Assembly: GCA_020847045.1 (NCBI GenBank)
Contig: JADLCT010000074.1
Coordinates: forward strand, 1-64,000
DNA length: 64,000 nucleotides
Origin: Bryobacterales bacterium
Lineage (GTDB): Bacteria > Acidobacteriota > Terriglobia > Bryobacterales > Bryobacteraceae
Reading direction: 5' to 3'
The position numbers and the translations under genes were made by a program. Positions 46,681-55,730 of the stretch are shown here, piece after piece (the stretch's first letter is position 1; the number at the start of each line of letters is the position of its first letter). The notes beneath the pieces were generated by a model. The model saw nothing but the letters and a program-made list of their open reading frames with translations, ran no database searches and had not been told where the DNA came from.

Positions 46681-47868
46681 CTACTCGCCGTGCCGGATCC
46701 AGTAGACTTTATTGCCGCCGTCTTCCGACATCAGCATCGACCCGTCCTTGCGCACCAGTAGGCCAACGGGCCTTCCCCAGACGTCCTTGCTGTCCGGGTT
46801 CAGCATGAATCCTGTCAGGAAGTCCTCCTGCGGCCCGCTCGGCTTGCCACCCCGGAACGGGATGAAGGCGATCGAATAGCCGGCCCGCTTGGCTCGATTG
46901 GAAGAACCGTGCAGCGCCAGAAAGGCTCCGTTGCGATACCGCGCCGGAAACTGCCGGCCAGTATAAAAACGGGCATCCATCACGGCGATATGCGCCGGCT
47001 GCATCACAACGTCGGGCATGACGGTCTTGGCCACCAGGTCGGGCCGCAGACCCTTGTTGCGCGGCTCCTCGTTCGGTCCAATGTAGGCATACGGCCAGCC
47101 ATAGAAGGCGCCGGGACGAACCGAAGTGAAGTAGTCCGGAACCAGGTCGTCGCCCAGGCCATCCCTCTCCTGCACGCTCGCCCACAACTGTCGCGACTCC
47201 GGGCTCCAGGCGAGCCCGACCGGGTTGCGCAGGCCCCCCGCCACAATCTCACGGCCGGAGCCATCGGGATTGAATCGCAGCACGGCGGCGCGGTACTCGG
47301 GGCCTCCGGGCGCAACGTCGGACGCCGAGCCAATCCCCACGTACAGCTTCGCCCCTTTGGCGTCGAACAGCAGCGTACGCGTCCAATGGCCCTGGCCATC
47401 ACCCGCCAGCGGCACGATCTCCTCGCCGGGTCCGGCCTCGCCCGCCTTCGCGTTGTAGGGATACCTCTTGATCGAAGTCGCCTCGGCCACGTAGAGATAG
47501 TTCTGCCATAGAGCCATCCCGAACGGCCTGTCCAGCCCGCCGATCAGCTTCTTCTTCTCCGCCCCGGCGATCTTGCCGTCGCCGTTGGCGTCGGCCAGCA
47601 CGAACACGGAGCCGTCCTTCACGCTGTCGGTGACCAGGATCTCGCCGCGCGATCCCTCCACCAGGTAGCGTGGCTTGGCAAAGCCGGAGGCAAACTCGGA
47701 CACCGTGAACCCCTGCGGCACACGGACCGCCACTCCGTCCGGTTGCGGCACCACCTGCGGCCTGTTCGTGGCCGATGGCGTGTGATAAGGCGGCGGCAGT
47801 TGCGGCGGGCCGGCCGCCCAGGCGGTGAGCGAAGCAGCCACCAGCGTCCAGATGAGGCGATTGCGCAT
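46681..47868 (-). CDS. Secreted PQQ/L-sorbosone dehydrogenase-like protein
   Basis: 395 residues with a signal peptide (LVAASLTAWA) and a six-bladed propeller of the glucose/sorbosone dehydrogenase family. Seen: SEFASGFAKPRYL, GGLDRPFGMALW, GGLRNPVGLAWSP, and the phrase FYGWPYAYIG with conserved residues. These enzymes use PQQ to oxidise sugars in the periplasm. It follows a carbonic anhydrase gene on the same strand; no dedicated cytochrome is adjacent. Confidence 0.85.
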   Translation of the reverse strand: MRNRLIWTLVAASLTAWAAGPPQLPPPYHTPSATNRPQVVPQPDGVAVRVPQGFTVSEFASGFAKPRYLVEGSRGEILVTDSVKDGSVFVLADANGDGKIAGAEKKKLIGGLDRPFGMALWQNYLYVAEATSIKRYPYNAKAGEAGPGEEIVPLAGDGQGHWTRTLLFDAKGAKLYVGIGSASDVAPGGPEYRAAVLRFNPDGSGREIVAGGLRNPVGLAWSPESRQLWASVQERDGLGDDLVPDYFTSVRPGAFYGWPYAYIGPNEEPRNKGLRPDLVAKTVMPDVVMQPAHIAVMDARFYTGRQFPARYRNGAFLALHGSSNRAKRAGYSIAFIPFRGGKPSGPQEDFLTGFMLNPDSKDVWGRPVGLLVRKDGSMLMSEDGGNKVYWIRHGE

Positions 47869-47906
47869 CCGGCTATTATACGGGGCGCCAGCGCGCCCGG
47901 CGGCGC

Positions 47907-48545
47907 CTACCTGTCCTTCGTCCCTTTTGATCCCGCCTCCGGCGGCCACGGCAGGAACTTGCCCTGCTTCTCGTCCCAGGCGCGCACCTGTCCGGACTCT
48001 ATATCGAACACCCAGCCGTGCAGCCCGATCTGCTTCTTCTTCCACTTCGCCGCCACGCTCGGATGCGTCTTCAGATTTTCAATCTGCATCAGCACGTTCA
48101 ACTCGGTGAGCGTCTCCAGGCGCTCGGCCGGATCTTCGATTCCATCCACCTCGTCCGGCGACGGCCCAAAATCCAGCCAGCGCCTCACCGCGGTCAGCTT
48201 CCGCACCGCCTTGGGGGAGAGAATGCCCTTCATCACGCCACAGTCGGAATGGCCGCACACGATAATGTTGGGCACGTGCAGCACACCCACGGCGTACTCG
48301 ATGGAGGCCGACGCCGCACCCATCCGCTGCGTCGAATACACCGGTGCGATGTTGCCCGGGTTCCTCTCGACAAACAGCTCGCCCGGCCGCGTATCGGTGA
48401 TCAGGTTCGGCACCACGCGCGAATCCGAGCAGGCGATCATCAGCGCATGCGGCTCCTGGCCCTCCGACAACTGGCCGAACATGCCGCGCATGTGCGGGTA
48501 GATGTAGTTCCGGAATCTGAGCACGCCCTGGGCGATTTTCTCCAT
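47907..48545 (-). CDS. Beta-carbonic anhydrase
   Basis: 212 residues. Zinc ligands Cys39 (ACSDSR), Asp41, His99 and Cys102 (CGHSDCG) are in the normal beta-class spacing. It hydrates CO2 to bicarbonate. No signal peptide, so cytoplasmic. It starts 61 bases after the RidA gene in the same direction. Confidence 0.95.
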   Translation of the reverse strand: MEKIAQGVLRFRNYIYPHMRGMFGQLSEGQEPHALMIACSDSRVVPNLITDTRPGELFVERNPGNIAPVYSTQRMGAASASIEYAVGVLHVPNIIVCGHSDCGVMKGILSPKAVRKLTAVRRWLDFGPSPDEVDGIEDPAERLETLTELNVLMQIENLKTHPSVAAKWKKKQIGLHGWVFDIESGQVRAWDEKQGKFLPWPPEAGSKGTKDR

Positions 48546-48606
48546 GAAGGCATCCTACCAACTCACAGCGCCCCGCACGGCTCGCGTCGCGAAGCTCGCC
48601 CCCGCA

Positions 48607-49419
48607 TTAGCGCACGGCCAGCACGCTCACGCTCACCAGCGCCGGATACAGCGCGCCCCTGGCCTGGCGCGACGGCGCCGGAGCCGATGGCGCAACCGTC
48701 GTCCGCGTGGGCGGCGCCTCCTTCGGAAAGAATGCGCCATAGGCGGCATTCATCTTGGCGAACTCATCCATGTTGTCCAGCCGCACGTTGGTCGCCACCA
48801 CGTCGGCCAGCGTGTAGCCCTGGATCTTCAGAAGCTCGTCCAACCCCGCCAGCGTCAGCTTGGTCTGCTCCTCCACCGTCCCGGCGCGCACACCCGCCGC
48901 CGTGCAAATCACGCCTCCCGAAGCCTTCCGGCAGCCTGGTTTGCCGCTTTGCGACGGCAGAACCATCCGGCTGGCCTGCTTCCGCAGAGCCATGTCGCGC
49001 ACGGCAATCGCGTTGATCTCCACGGGAATCTCCAGCGGCATCCTGTGCGCGGCGAACACCTCGCGCCTGGGCGGGTTCTTCGGAAACGTCTCCTTCCACA
49101 CACGCTCCATGGCCGCCTTCGGAACCGAGCGGTGCAGGTACACCTGCGCATAGACGACGTGCTCCATCGTCAAACCGCCGGCCTCCACGATGGCGCGAAT
49201 GTTGCGCAGCGCCTGCCGCACGTTGGCCTCCGGCGTATCGCCGAATTTGCCATTGGCGTCGCGCGGCCCCTGCCCGGAGACGTACAGGTAGCCGCCAAGG
49301 CTCACGCCGGGCGCATAGGGACCGGCCGGTTTGATCCCCGGCGGAAACACGCTCCGCCTCTCCGCCGCCATCCCCAGCGACGCGGCCAAACATAGGCACG
49401 CCAGCCAGCGCGCCGTCAT
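48607..49419 (-). CDS. Secreted protein with two RidA/YjgF domains
   Basis: 270 residues with a signal peptide (LACLCLAASLGMA). The first RidA domain (about 25-135) has PPGIKPAGPYAPGV, GYLYVSGQGPRD and PLEIPVEINAIA; a second shorter copy (about 155-260) contains EQTKLTLAGLDELLK and ends divergently. Most RidA proteins are single-domain and cytoplasmic, so a tandem exported form is notable. Function as an enamine deaminase is uncertain for the second copy. Its ATG overlaps the cytochrome stop (ATGA). Confidence 0.82.
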   Translation of the reverse strand: MTARWLACLCLAASLGMAAERRSVFPPGIKPAGPYAPGVSLGGYLYVSGQGPRDANGKFGDTPEANVRQALRNIRAIVEAGGLTMEHVVYAQVYLHRSVPKAAMERVWKETFPKNPPRREVFAAHRMPLEIPVEINAIAVRDMALRKQASRMVLPSQSGKPGCRKASGGVICTAAGVRAGTVEEQTKLTLAGLDELLKIQGYTLADVVATNVRLDNMDEFAKMNAAYGAFFPKEAPPTRTTVAPSAPAPSRQARGALYPALVSVSVLAVR

Positions 49420-50408
49420 TTCTTCCCCGCCAGCGGCCGTGTCTCCACCGCGTTCTCCACCGGCTTCACCGTTTGCAGGAAGGCAAAGATCGCTTTCAAG
49501 TCGTCATCCTCCATGCCATTGAAGGGCAGCCAGGGCATCACCGTGAAGTTCTCCGGCGTTGCTGGTGGCGGCGCGCCCTGCGCGTAGTCGCGGTATTGCC
49601 GGAACTTTTCGAGAAACTGCTTCTCGTCCCAGGTGCCTATGCCCGTACCCTTGTCCGGAGTCAGATTGAAACTCACCGCCAGCAGTCCGGACTTCTCCGT
49701 GCCGAAACGTTCGCCGCCCGCGTATTCCATCCCCTCCACATGCGAGCCGCGCTTGGTCGGCGTGTGGCAACTGTGGCAGCCGGCAATCATGCTCAAATAC
49801 CGCCCGTAGGCAACGCGGTCCGTGCGGCTGGGCGTCTCCACCACGCCGTCCACCGGTTGCGGCGCGCTTTTCACAAGCAGCCCCACGGGGAAATCGATCC
49901 GGCTCGGCTCCTGCTTGCGTGAAATGGGCGCCAGCGTCCGGAGGAATGCCACCACCGACTCCACATCCTCATCGCTCATCGAACGGAACTCGGTGTAGGG
50001 CATCAGCGGGAACAACACGCGGCCGTCGCGGCCGATGCCTTCCCGTATGGCGCGTATCAACTCCCCGTCGGTCCAGCCGCCCACGCCCGTCGCGGCGTCC
50101 GGCGTGATGTTGGGCGAGACCAACGCGCCCGGCAACCCAGCCTCGGCTGGCCAGATCTTCCCAGCCCCGAGTGCGTCCTTCTTGATTGGCGCGTCGAAGC
50201 GCGTCCAGTCCGATTCCGTATGGCATTCCGCACAGTTGGCCACGTTCATAAAGAGGTAGCGCCCGCGCTCGACGCGCTCCGGCGTGCGGGCAACCACCCG
50301 CGTGGAAGGCGGCCGCATCGCCGGCTTTCGCAAACTCAGATACGCGTATACGGCGCCCAGTGTGACAACCGCCGCGAACAGAAAGGCCACAGCAATCCGT
50401 TTCAACAT
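49416..50408 (-). CDS. Membrane-anchored diheme cytochrome c
   Basis: 330 residues from the ATG at 50408. One TM anchor (about 4-22) is followed by two cytochrome c domains with heme motifs CAECH (about residue 60) and CHSCH (about 200). FPLMPYTEFRSMSD and MPWLPFNGMEDD provide possible axial Met. It resembles cytochromes that accept electrons from PQQ or molybdoenzyme dehydrogenases. It overlaps the RidA start and faces the Gfo/Idh gene divergently. Confidence 0.88.
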   Translation of the reverse strand: MLKRIAVAFLFAAVVTLGAVYAYLSLRKPAMRPPSTRVVARTPERVERGRYLFMNVANCAECHTESDWTRFDAPIKKDALGAGKIWPAEAGLPGALVSPNITPDAATGVGGWTDGELIRAIREGIGRDGRVLFPLMPYTEFRSMSDEDVESVVAFLRTLAPISRKQEPSRIDFPVGLLVKSAPQPVDGVVETPSRTDRVAYGRYLSMIAGCHSCHTPTKRGSHVEGMEYAGGERFGTEKSGLLAVSFNLTPDKGTGIGTWDEKQFLEKFRQYRDYAQGAPPPATPENFTVMPWLPFNGMEDDDLKAIFAFLQTVKPVENAVETRPLAGKK

Positions 50409-50433
50409 GATGAATGAGAGAATACTATCCCTG

Positions 50434-51621
50434 ATGACCACTCGTGACACCCAGCCGCATCCGCGCCGCATCTCCGGACCCGTACGCGTAGGCATGATCG
50501 GCGCCGGATTCGCCGCCAAGTTTCACATGGAGAACTTTCCCGCCGGCAAGGCGGCCGTGGTGGGCGTCACCTCGCCGCGCGCCTCCAGCCGCGAAGAATT
50601 CGCGCGCCGCCACGGCATCACCGCCTACTCCTCGGTCGAGGAGATGCTGCCGCACGTGGACGCCGTCGATATCTGTTCTCCACCCTCCTCTCACGCGGAG
50701 TACATGCGGCAGGCGGCTCAAGCCGGCGTGCACATCATCATCGAGAAACCCTTCACCGGCTTCTTCGGCTCCCCGGCCAGTTGCACCAAGCAGCAGATGC
50801 TGGACGCGGTGCACGCCGAACTGAAAACACTGCGCCAGGAGATCCTGCGCTCCGGCATCACGCTCGGCTATGCCGAGAACTGCGTCTATGCGCCCTCGGT
50901 GCAGAAGGAGCGCGAGGTGGTGGAACAGACGCGTGCCCAGATTCTGCGCATGCAAGGCGAAGAGTCGCACAACGGCTCCCACTCGCCCGTCTACGGCATC
51001 TGGTCGGTGCAAGGCGGCGGCTCGCTCATCGCCAAGGGTTGCCATCCCCTGACGCCCATCCTCTACCTGAAACGCAAGGAGGGCATGGCGCGGCTGGGCA
51101 GACCCATCCGTCCCGCCACGGTCAGCGCCCGCACGCACACCATCACCAAGCTGCCCGGCTTCGAGGACCGCGGCTTTCTGCGCACCACCTACCAGGACAC
51201 CGAAGACTATGCTCTGCTCCACGTCGTGTTCGACGATGGTACCGTGGCCGACATCACGGCCAGCGAACTGGTGCTCGGCGGCATTCACGACTACGTCGAG
51301 GTCTTCGCCAATAACCACCGCACGCGCTGCCACATCTCCCCCGTGCGCGTCGCCGACGTCTACTCACCCAGCCACGAGGTCACCAAGGATCTCTACTTCG
51401 TCGAGAAGATCTCCACCAACGAAGGCTGGATTCCCTGCCCCGGCAACGACAACTGGGCCAATGGCCGGGAGGGCGAGCTCACCGACATCATCGGCGCCAT
51501 CCACGAAGGCCGCCCTCCCGAATGCGGACTCGACCTGGCCATCGACACCACGCTCGCCCTTTACGCCGGCTATGTCTCGGCCGAAGCCCTCGGCCGCGAG
51601 GTCCCCGTGCCGTTGTTGTAG
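50434..51621 (+). CDS. Gfo/Idh/MocA-family oxidoreductase
   Basis: 395 residues from the ATG at 50434; in-frame ATGs at 50407 and 50410 would add up to 9 residues. Rossmann motif VGMIGAGFAAKFHM (GAGFAA), EKPFTG with the catalytic-type Lys, and a C-terminal beta domain. No signal peptide, so cytoplasmic unlike the exported paralogues. NAD(P)-dependent sugar or polyol oxidation is likely. It leads a plus-strand run with an MFS transporter. Confidence 0.87.
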   Translation: MTTRDTQPHPRRISGPVRVGMIGAGFAAKFHMENFPAGKAAVVGVTSPRASSREEFARRHGITAYSSVEEMLPHVDAVDICSPPSSHAEYMRQAAQAGVHIIIEKPFTGFFGSPASCTKQQMLDAVHAELKTLRQEILRSGITLGYAENCVYAPSVQKEREVVEQTRAQILRMQGEESHNGSHSPVYGIWSVQGGGSLIAKGCHPLTPILYLKRKEGMARLGRPIRPATVSARTHTITKLPGFEDRGFLRTTYQDTEDYALLHVVFDDGTVADITASELVLGGIHDYVEVFANNHRTRCHISPVRVADVYSPSHEVTKDLYFVEKISTNEGWIPCPGNDNWANGREGELTDIIGAIHEGRPPECGLDLAIDTTLALYAGYVSAEALGREVPVPLL

Positions 51622-51624
51622 AAT
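51619..51624 (+). promoter_or_regulatory. Putative -10 element TAGAAT before the MFS gene
   Basis: TAGAAT overlaps the stop of the Gfo/Idh gene and ends 12 bases before the ATG at 51637, where no SD is visible. No good -35 is seen. It may give a short-leader transcript for the MFS-SoxC-SoxD genes. Confidence 0.35.
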
Positions 51625-51636
51625 CGTCGAACCTTT

Positions 51637-52914
51637 ATGAACGAAACCCACAAGGGAAGGCTGTTCGCGGCCAGTTGCGTGGCGATTGTGACCACCTCGA
51701 TGGTCTTTTCCATACGCGGCGACATCATCGACGCCCTGGCGGCGGACTTCCATCTCACCAAGGAACAGGTGGGCCTCATTCTCAGCCCGGCCTTCTGGGG
51801 ATTCACGCTGTCCATCCTCATCGGCGGCTCGCTGGTGGACTTCCTCGGCATGCGCCGCCTGTTGCTGCTCAGCTCCGCCGGCTACGTCTGCGCCGTGCTC
51901 GCCATCATCTTTTCCCCGCGCCCGGCGGCGCACGTCACATCGCTCTGGGACTCACCCGAGCTGCTCATCCTGCACGCGGCCATGCTCACGCTCGGTCTGG
52001 CGCAGGGCCTAGTGGAGGGCGTCGTGAATCCCCTCATCGCCTCCATGTACCCGCAGCAGAAAATTTCCAAACTGAATATCCTGCACGCCTGGTGGCCCGG
52101 CGGCCTCATTCTGGGCGGGCTGGCCAGCTACGGCATCACCAAGGCGATGGGACTCGACACGCCAGGCGTTGCCGGCGCGCAAGCCACGCTGGGCTGGCAG
52201 TTGAAGCTGTCGCTGATCCTCATCCCCGCCCTCGGCTTCTTCCTGCTCAGCTTCCGCGAACGCTTCCCGCAAACCGAACGCGTCTCGGCCGGCGTCTCCA
52301 ATATGGCCATGGTGAAGGAATGCTTCCAGCCCATGTTCATCCTGTGGTGGTGCTGCATGTGGCTGACCGCGGCCACCGAGCTCGGCCCCGACCAGTGGGT
52401 GCCCTCGCTCATCACCAACCTCGCCGGGATGCAAGGCATCGTCATTCTCGTCTGGACCGCAGGCATCATGTTCGCGCTGCGCTTCTTCGCCGGACCGCTC
52501 GCGCACGCCCTGTCGCCCGTTGGCCTGCTGGCGGCCTCCTCCGTGCTCAGCGCTCTCGGTTTATACATGTTGGGCGGCGTCCATTCGCCCATCTCCGCCG
52601 TGGCCGCGGCCACCGTCTTCGGCGTGGGCAAAACCTTCTTCTGGCCCACCATGCTCGCCTTTGCAAGCGAGCGCTTCCCCAAGAGCGGACCGCTCGGCAT
52701 GGCCATCATCGGCGGCACGGGCATGCTATCGGCCGCGTTCATTCTTCCCATCATGGGCGGCTGGTATGACGCCTATGGCGCGGCGGCCACCTTCCGCTAC
52801 GTCGGCGTCCTGCCCATCGTCCTCACGTTCGCCTTTGGCGGACTGCTGCTGTACTTCAAAATGCGAGGTGGTTATCGTGCGGTCCACTTGGAAACAGCGG
52901 CTGGCGGCGATTGA
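51637..52914 (+). CDS. Major facilitator superfamily transporter
   Basis: 425 residues with about 12 membrane helices. MFS signature features include the loop GGSLVDFLGMRRLLLLS after helix 2 and RERFPQTERV in the central loop. It overlaps the SoxC-like gene by 38 bases, so they are translationally coupled. A role in importing a sulfur compound, or exporting sulfate or sulfite, is an inference from that coupling. Confidence 0.9.
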   Translation: MNETHKGRLFAASCVAIVTTSMVFSIRGDIIDALAADFHLTKEQVGLILSPAFWGFTLSILIGGSLVDFLGMRRLLLLSSAGYVCAVLAIIFSPRPAAHVTSLWDSPELLILHAAMLTLGLAQGLVEGVVNPLIASMYPQQKISKLNILHAWWPGGLILGGLASYGITKAMGLDTPGVAGAQATLGWQLKLSLILIPALGFFLLSFRERFPQTERVSAGVSNMAMVKECFQPMFILWWCCMWLTAATELGPDQWVPSLITNLAGMQGIVILVWTAGIMFALRFFAGPLAHALSPVGLLAASSVLSALGLYMLGGVHSPISAVAAATVFGVGKTFFWPTMLAFASERFPKSGPLGMAIIGGTGMLSAAFILPIMGGWYDAYGAAATFRYVGVLPIVLTFAFGGLLLYFKMRGGYRAVHLETAAGGD

Positions 52915-54097
52915 CCGCCGCGGCTTTCTCGCCACCGCGGGCCTCTCGGCGGCCTGCTCCCAGAAAGGGGAACAGGCAGCCGATGAAGAACCGCCCAGCC
53001 AGTTGGGCGCACAGGTCAGCGCCTATGGCGAGCGTTCGCCCTACGAAACCGCCAAGCGTCTCGTGCCCGATTTGAAGCGGCCCCAGATCGGCTCCACCAC
53101 CACGCCGCTGGCCGACACCGAGGGCATCCTCACGCCCTCCTCACTCCACTTTGAACGCCACCATGCCGGCGTCCCCCCCATCGACCCCGCCCGGCACACT
53201 CTGCTCATTCACGGCATGGTGGACCGGCCCACCGTCTTCACGCTCGACGAGTTGAAACGCCTTCCGTCCGTGTCGCGCATCCACTTCATCGAGTGCTCCG
53301 GCAACTCCGGCCGCGAGTGGAAAGCCCCCGGCGCGGGCGACGTGCAACGCGGCTTCGGACTCGCCAGTTGCAGCGAATGGACGGGCGTTCCGGTAAGCCT
53401 GCTGCTCGAAGAGGCGGGCTTGCGCAGGGATGCGAAATGGGTCCTCGCCGAAGGCGCCGACGCCTGCAAGCTGTTCCGTAGCCTCCCTCTCGACAAACTG
53501 CTCCGGGACGCGCTGGTTGTCTATGCCCAGAACGGAGAAGCCATCCGGCCCTCGCAAGGCTACCCTCTCCGCCTGCTCGTGCCGGGCTTTGAAGGCAACA
53601 CCAACGTGAAATGGCTGCGCCAGTTGAAAGTCGTGGACGAACCCTACATGGCCAAGGACGAAACGTCCAAGTACACAGACCTCATGCCCGATGGCAAGGC
53701 GCGCATCTTCACCTTCGTCATGGACGCCAAAAGCGTGATCACTCATCCCAGCGGCGGACGGAAACTGAGCGGTCCCGGGTTCCACGAAATCCGCGGACTG
53801 GCCTGGAGCGGCCGCGGACGCATCGAAACGGTTGAGGTCAGCACCGATGGCGGCAAGCGGTGGAAAGCCTCCATGCTGCAGGAACCACGCCTGCCCATGG
53901 CCTTCACCCGTTTCCGCATGGCCTGGGAATGGGATGGCCAACCGGTGGAGCTGATGAGCCGCGCCATCGACGAAACCGGCTATGCACAGCCGTCCCGCGA
54001 GGATCTCGCCGCCGCGCGCGGCCTGCAGTCCAGCTACCACTACACCGGGATCAAGGCCTGGCGCATCACGGCCAGCGGCGAGGTGCACAGTGTGTAG
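52877..54097 (+). CDS. SoxC-like molybdopterin sulfite dehydrogenase, catalytic subunit
   Basis: 406 residues from the GTG at 52877 (SD GAGGTGG 5 bases upstream). The start includes DRRGFLATAGLSAAC, a Tat signal with a possible lipobox at Cys27. The Mo-binding Cys is Cys140 in RIHFIECSGNSGREW, diagnostic of the SUOX/SoxC family, followed by a dimerisation domain. These periplasmic enzymes oxidise sulfite or act in the Sox pathway with a cytochrome c partner, which follows directly. Start lies inside the MFS gene. Confidence 0.88.
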   Translation: MRSTWKQRLAAIDRRGFLATAGLSAACSQKGEQAADEEPPSQLGAQVSAYGERSPYETAKRLVPDLKRPQIGSTTTPLADTEGILTPSSLHFERHHAGVPPIDPARHTLLIHGMVDRPTVFTLDELKRLPSVSRIHFIECSGNSGREWKAPGAGDVQRGFGLASCSEWTGVPVSLLLEEAGLRRDAKWVLAEGADACKLFRSLPLDKLLRDALVVYAQNGEAIRPSQGYPLRLLVPGFEGNTNVKWLRQLKVVDEPYMAKDETSKYTDLMPDGKARIFTFVMDAKSVITHPSGGRKLSGPGFHEIRGLAWSGRGRIETVEVSTDGGKRWKASMLQEPRLPMAFTRFRMAWEWDGQPVELMSRAIDETGYAQPSREDLAAARGLQSSYHYTGIKAWRITASGEVHSV

Positions 54098-54638
54098 AAC
54101 GCTTCTGTGCGCCCTGCTGCTCACCGCAATCGCTGCGGCACAGTCGCCCAAGTACAAGCTCGGACGCCCGGCCACGCCCGCTGACACCAGCGCCGTGGAC
54201 AGCTTCGTCTCGCCCGGCGGCAAGGGACTCCCTCCAGGGCGAGGTTCGGCGTCCGAAGGCCGGGCCATCTACGAACGCCGCTGCGCCCGCTGCCACGGTC
54301 CGGACGGCAAGGGCAAGGAGGAGGCCGCCCTGGTGGGCGGACAGGGCACGCTGGCCACGCCCAAGCCGCTCAAGACCGTTGGCAGCTACTGGCCCTACGC
54401 CACCACGCTGTTCGACTACATCCACCGGGCGATGCCATTCGACAATCCCGGACTGCTCACCCGCGATCAGGAGTACGCCGTGGCCGCGCTCATCCTTCAT
54501 TGGAACGGCATCATCGGCGAACACGACGTCATGGACGCAGCCACTCTGGCCAAGGTGAAAATGCCCAACCGCGACGGCTTCACCGCCGATCCACGGCCCG
54601 ACACCGGCCCCACGGCGCGAAAAGAGGCACGAAAATAG
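54090..54638 (+). CDS. SoxD-like cytochrome c
   Basis: 182 residues from the GTG at 54090 (SD GAGGTG 5 bases upstream), overlapping the SoxC-like stop by 8 bases. Signal peptide LLCALLLTAIAAAQS. Heme site CARCHG (Cys65, Cys68, His69), then YWPYATTLFDYIHRAMPFDNPG with an axial Met and ALILHWNGII, the pattern of SoxD cytochromes. It should take electrons from the SoxC-like Mo subunit. Confidence 0.9.
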   Translation: MCRTLLCALLLTAIAAAQSPKYKLGRPATPADTSAVDSFVSPGGKGLPPGRGSASEGRAIYERRCARCHGPDGKGKEEAALVGGQGTLATPKPLKTVGSYWPYATTLFDYIHRAMPFDNPGLLTRDQEYAVAALILHWNGIIGEHDVMDAATLAKVKMPNRDGFTADPRPDTGPTARKEARK

Positions 54639-54646
54639 GAAGCACC

Positions 54647-55723
54647 ATGCACCGCCGCTCCCTCCTGCTGGCCGCGCCCGCCGCTCTGGCCCCCGGCAAG
54701 TTCCGCCTCTGCCTGGCCGGCCTCACGCACGGCCACGCCCGCGGCTTTCTGAACGCGTTGCGAAATCGCACCGATATCATTCTCGCCGGCATCGCCGAGC
54801 CCTCCGCCGCTCTCCATGCCCAGTACGGCGCCACATTCCAACTGCCTCCGGAGACGTTCCATACGCGCCTCGCCCCCATGCTCGACAAGGTGAAGCCCGA
54901 CGCCGTCGCCGCCTTCAGCTCCACCTTCGGCCACCTCGCCATCGTCGATCAATGCGCCCGCCGCCGCATCCCCGTGATGATGGAGAAGCCCCTCGCCGTC
55001 AGCCGGGAACATGCCCTGGCCATCCGCGACGCCGCCACGAAATACGGCATTCCCGTGCTCGTCAACTACGAGACCACCTGGTACCGCAGCCATGCCCTGC
55101 TGCGGCGCGAAATCGAATCCGGCGCCTTCGGCCCCCTCCGGAAAATGGTTGCCATGGACGGCCATCAGGGCCCCCGGGAGATCGGCGTCGGTCCCGAGTT
55201 CTTCGGCTGGCTCACCGATCCCTCTCAAAACGGCGCCGGCGCCCTGTTCGACTTTGGCTGCTACGGCGCGAACCTGATGACGTGGCTGATGAACAACCGC
55301 CGCCCCTCCGCCGTCACGGCCCGCACGGCCACCTGCAAGCCGGGCATCTACCCGCGCGTGGACGACGAGGCCACCATCCTGCTGGACTACCCCGGCGCGC
55401 AGGGCATCATTCAGGCTTCGTGGAACTGGCCCTACAGCCGCAAGGATCTCGAAGTCTACGCCGCCAACGGTTACGCCCACGCCAACGGCGGAAACCGCCT
55501 GCGCCTTCTCCGCCCCAAATCAAAAGAGGAGGAGATTGTTTCGCCGCCCGATCTTCCCCCGGATGAGCGCGACCCTGTCTCCTATCTCATCGCCGCCGTG
55601 CAGGGCCGCCTCCAACCCTCAGGCCTCTCCTCGCTGGAGAACAACCTGATCGCCACGGACATCCTCGTGGCGGCGCGAGAATCGGCGCGAACGGGCCGCA
55701 CCGTTACGCCCGCCGGAGCATAA
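54647..55723 (+). CDS. Exported Gfo/Idh/MocA-family oxidoreductase
   Basis: 358 residues. The N-terminus MHRRSLLLAAPAALAPG is a signal segment. Rossmann region RLCLAGLTHGHARGFL and the MMEKPLA motif. The dinucleotide motif is atypical (GLTHGH) like the secreted paralogue at 9640-10587. A short AGGA SD precedes the ATG. It follows the SoxD-like gene by 8 bases. Confidence 0.83.
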   Translation: MHRRSLLLAAPAALAPGKFRLCLAGLTHGHARGFLNALRNRTDIILAGIAEPSAALHAQYGATFQLPPETFHTRLAPMLDKVKPDAVAAFSSTFGHLAIVDQCARRRIPVMMEKPLAVSREHALAIRDAATKYGIPVLVNYETTWYRSHALLRREIESGAFGPLRKMVAMDGHQGPREIGVGPEFFGWLTDPSQNGAGALFDFGCYGANLMTWLMNNRRPSAVTARTATCKPGIYPRVDDEATILLDYPGAQGIIQASWNWPYSRKDLEVYAANGYAHANGGNRLRLLRPKSKEEEIVSPPDLPPDERDPVSYLIAAVQGRLQPSGLSSLENNLIATDILVAARESARTGRTVTPAGA

Positions 55724-55724
55724 T
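55719..55724 (+). promoter_or_regulatory. Putative -10 element CATAAT, leaderless context
   Basis: CATAAT ends 6 bases before the ATG at 55731, overlapping the stop of the preceding gene. A transcript from it would be leaderless. A GGAG lies further upstream (55714-55717), so normal SD use is also possible. Confidence 0.3.
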
Positions 55725-55730
55725 CGTCTC

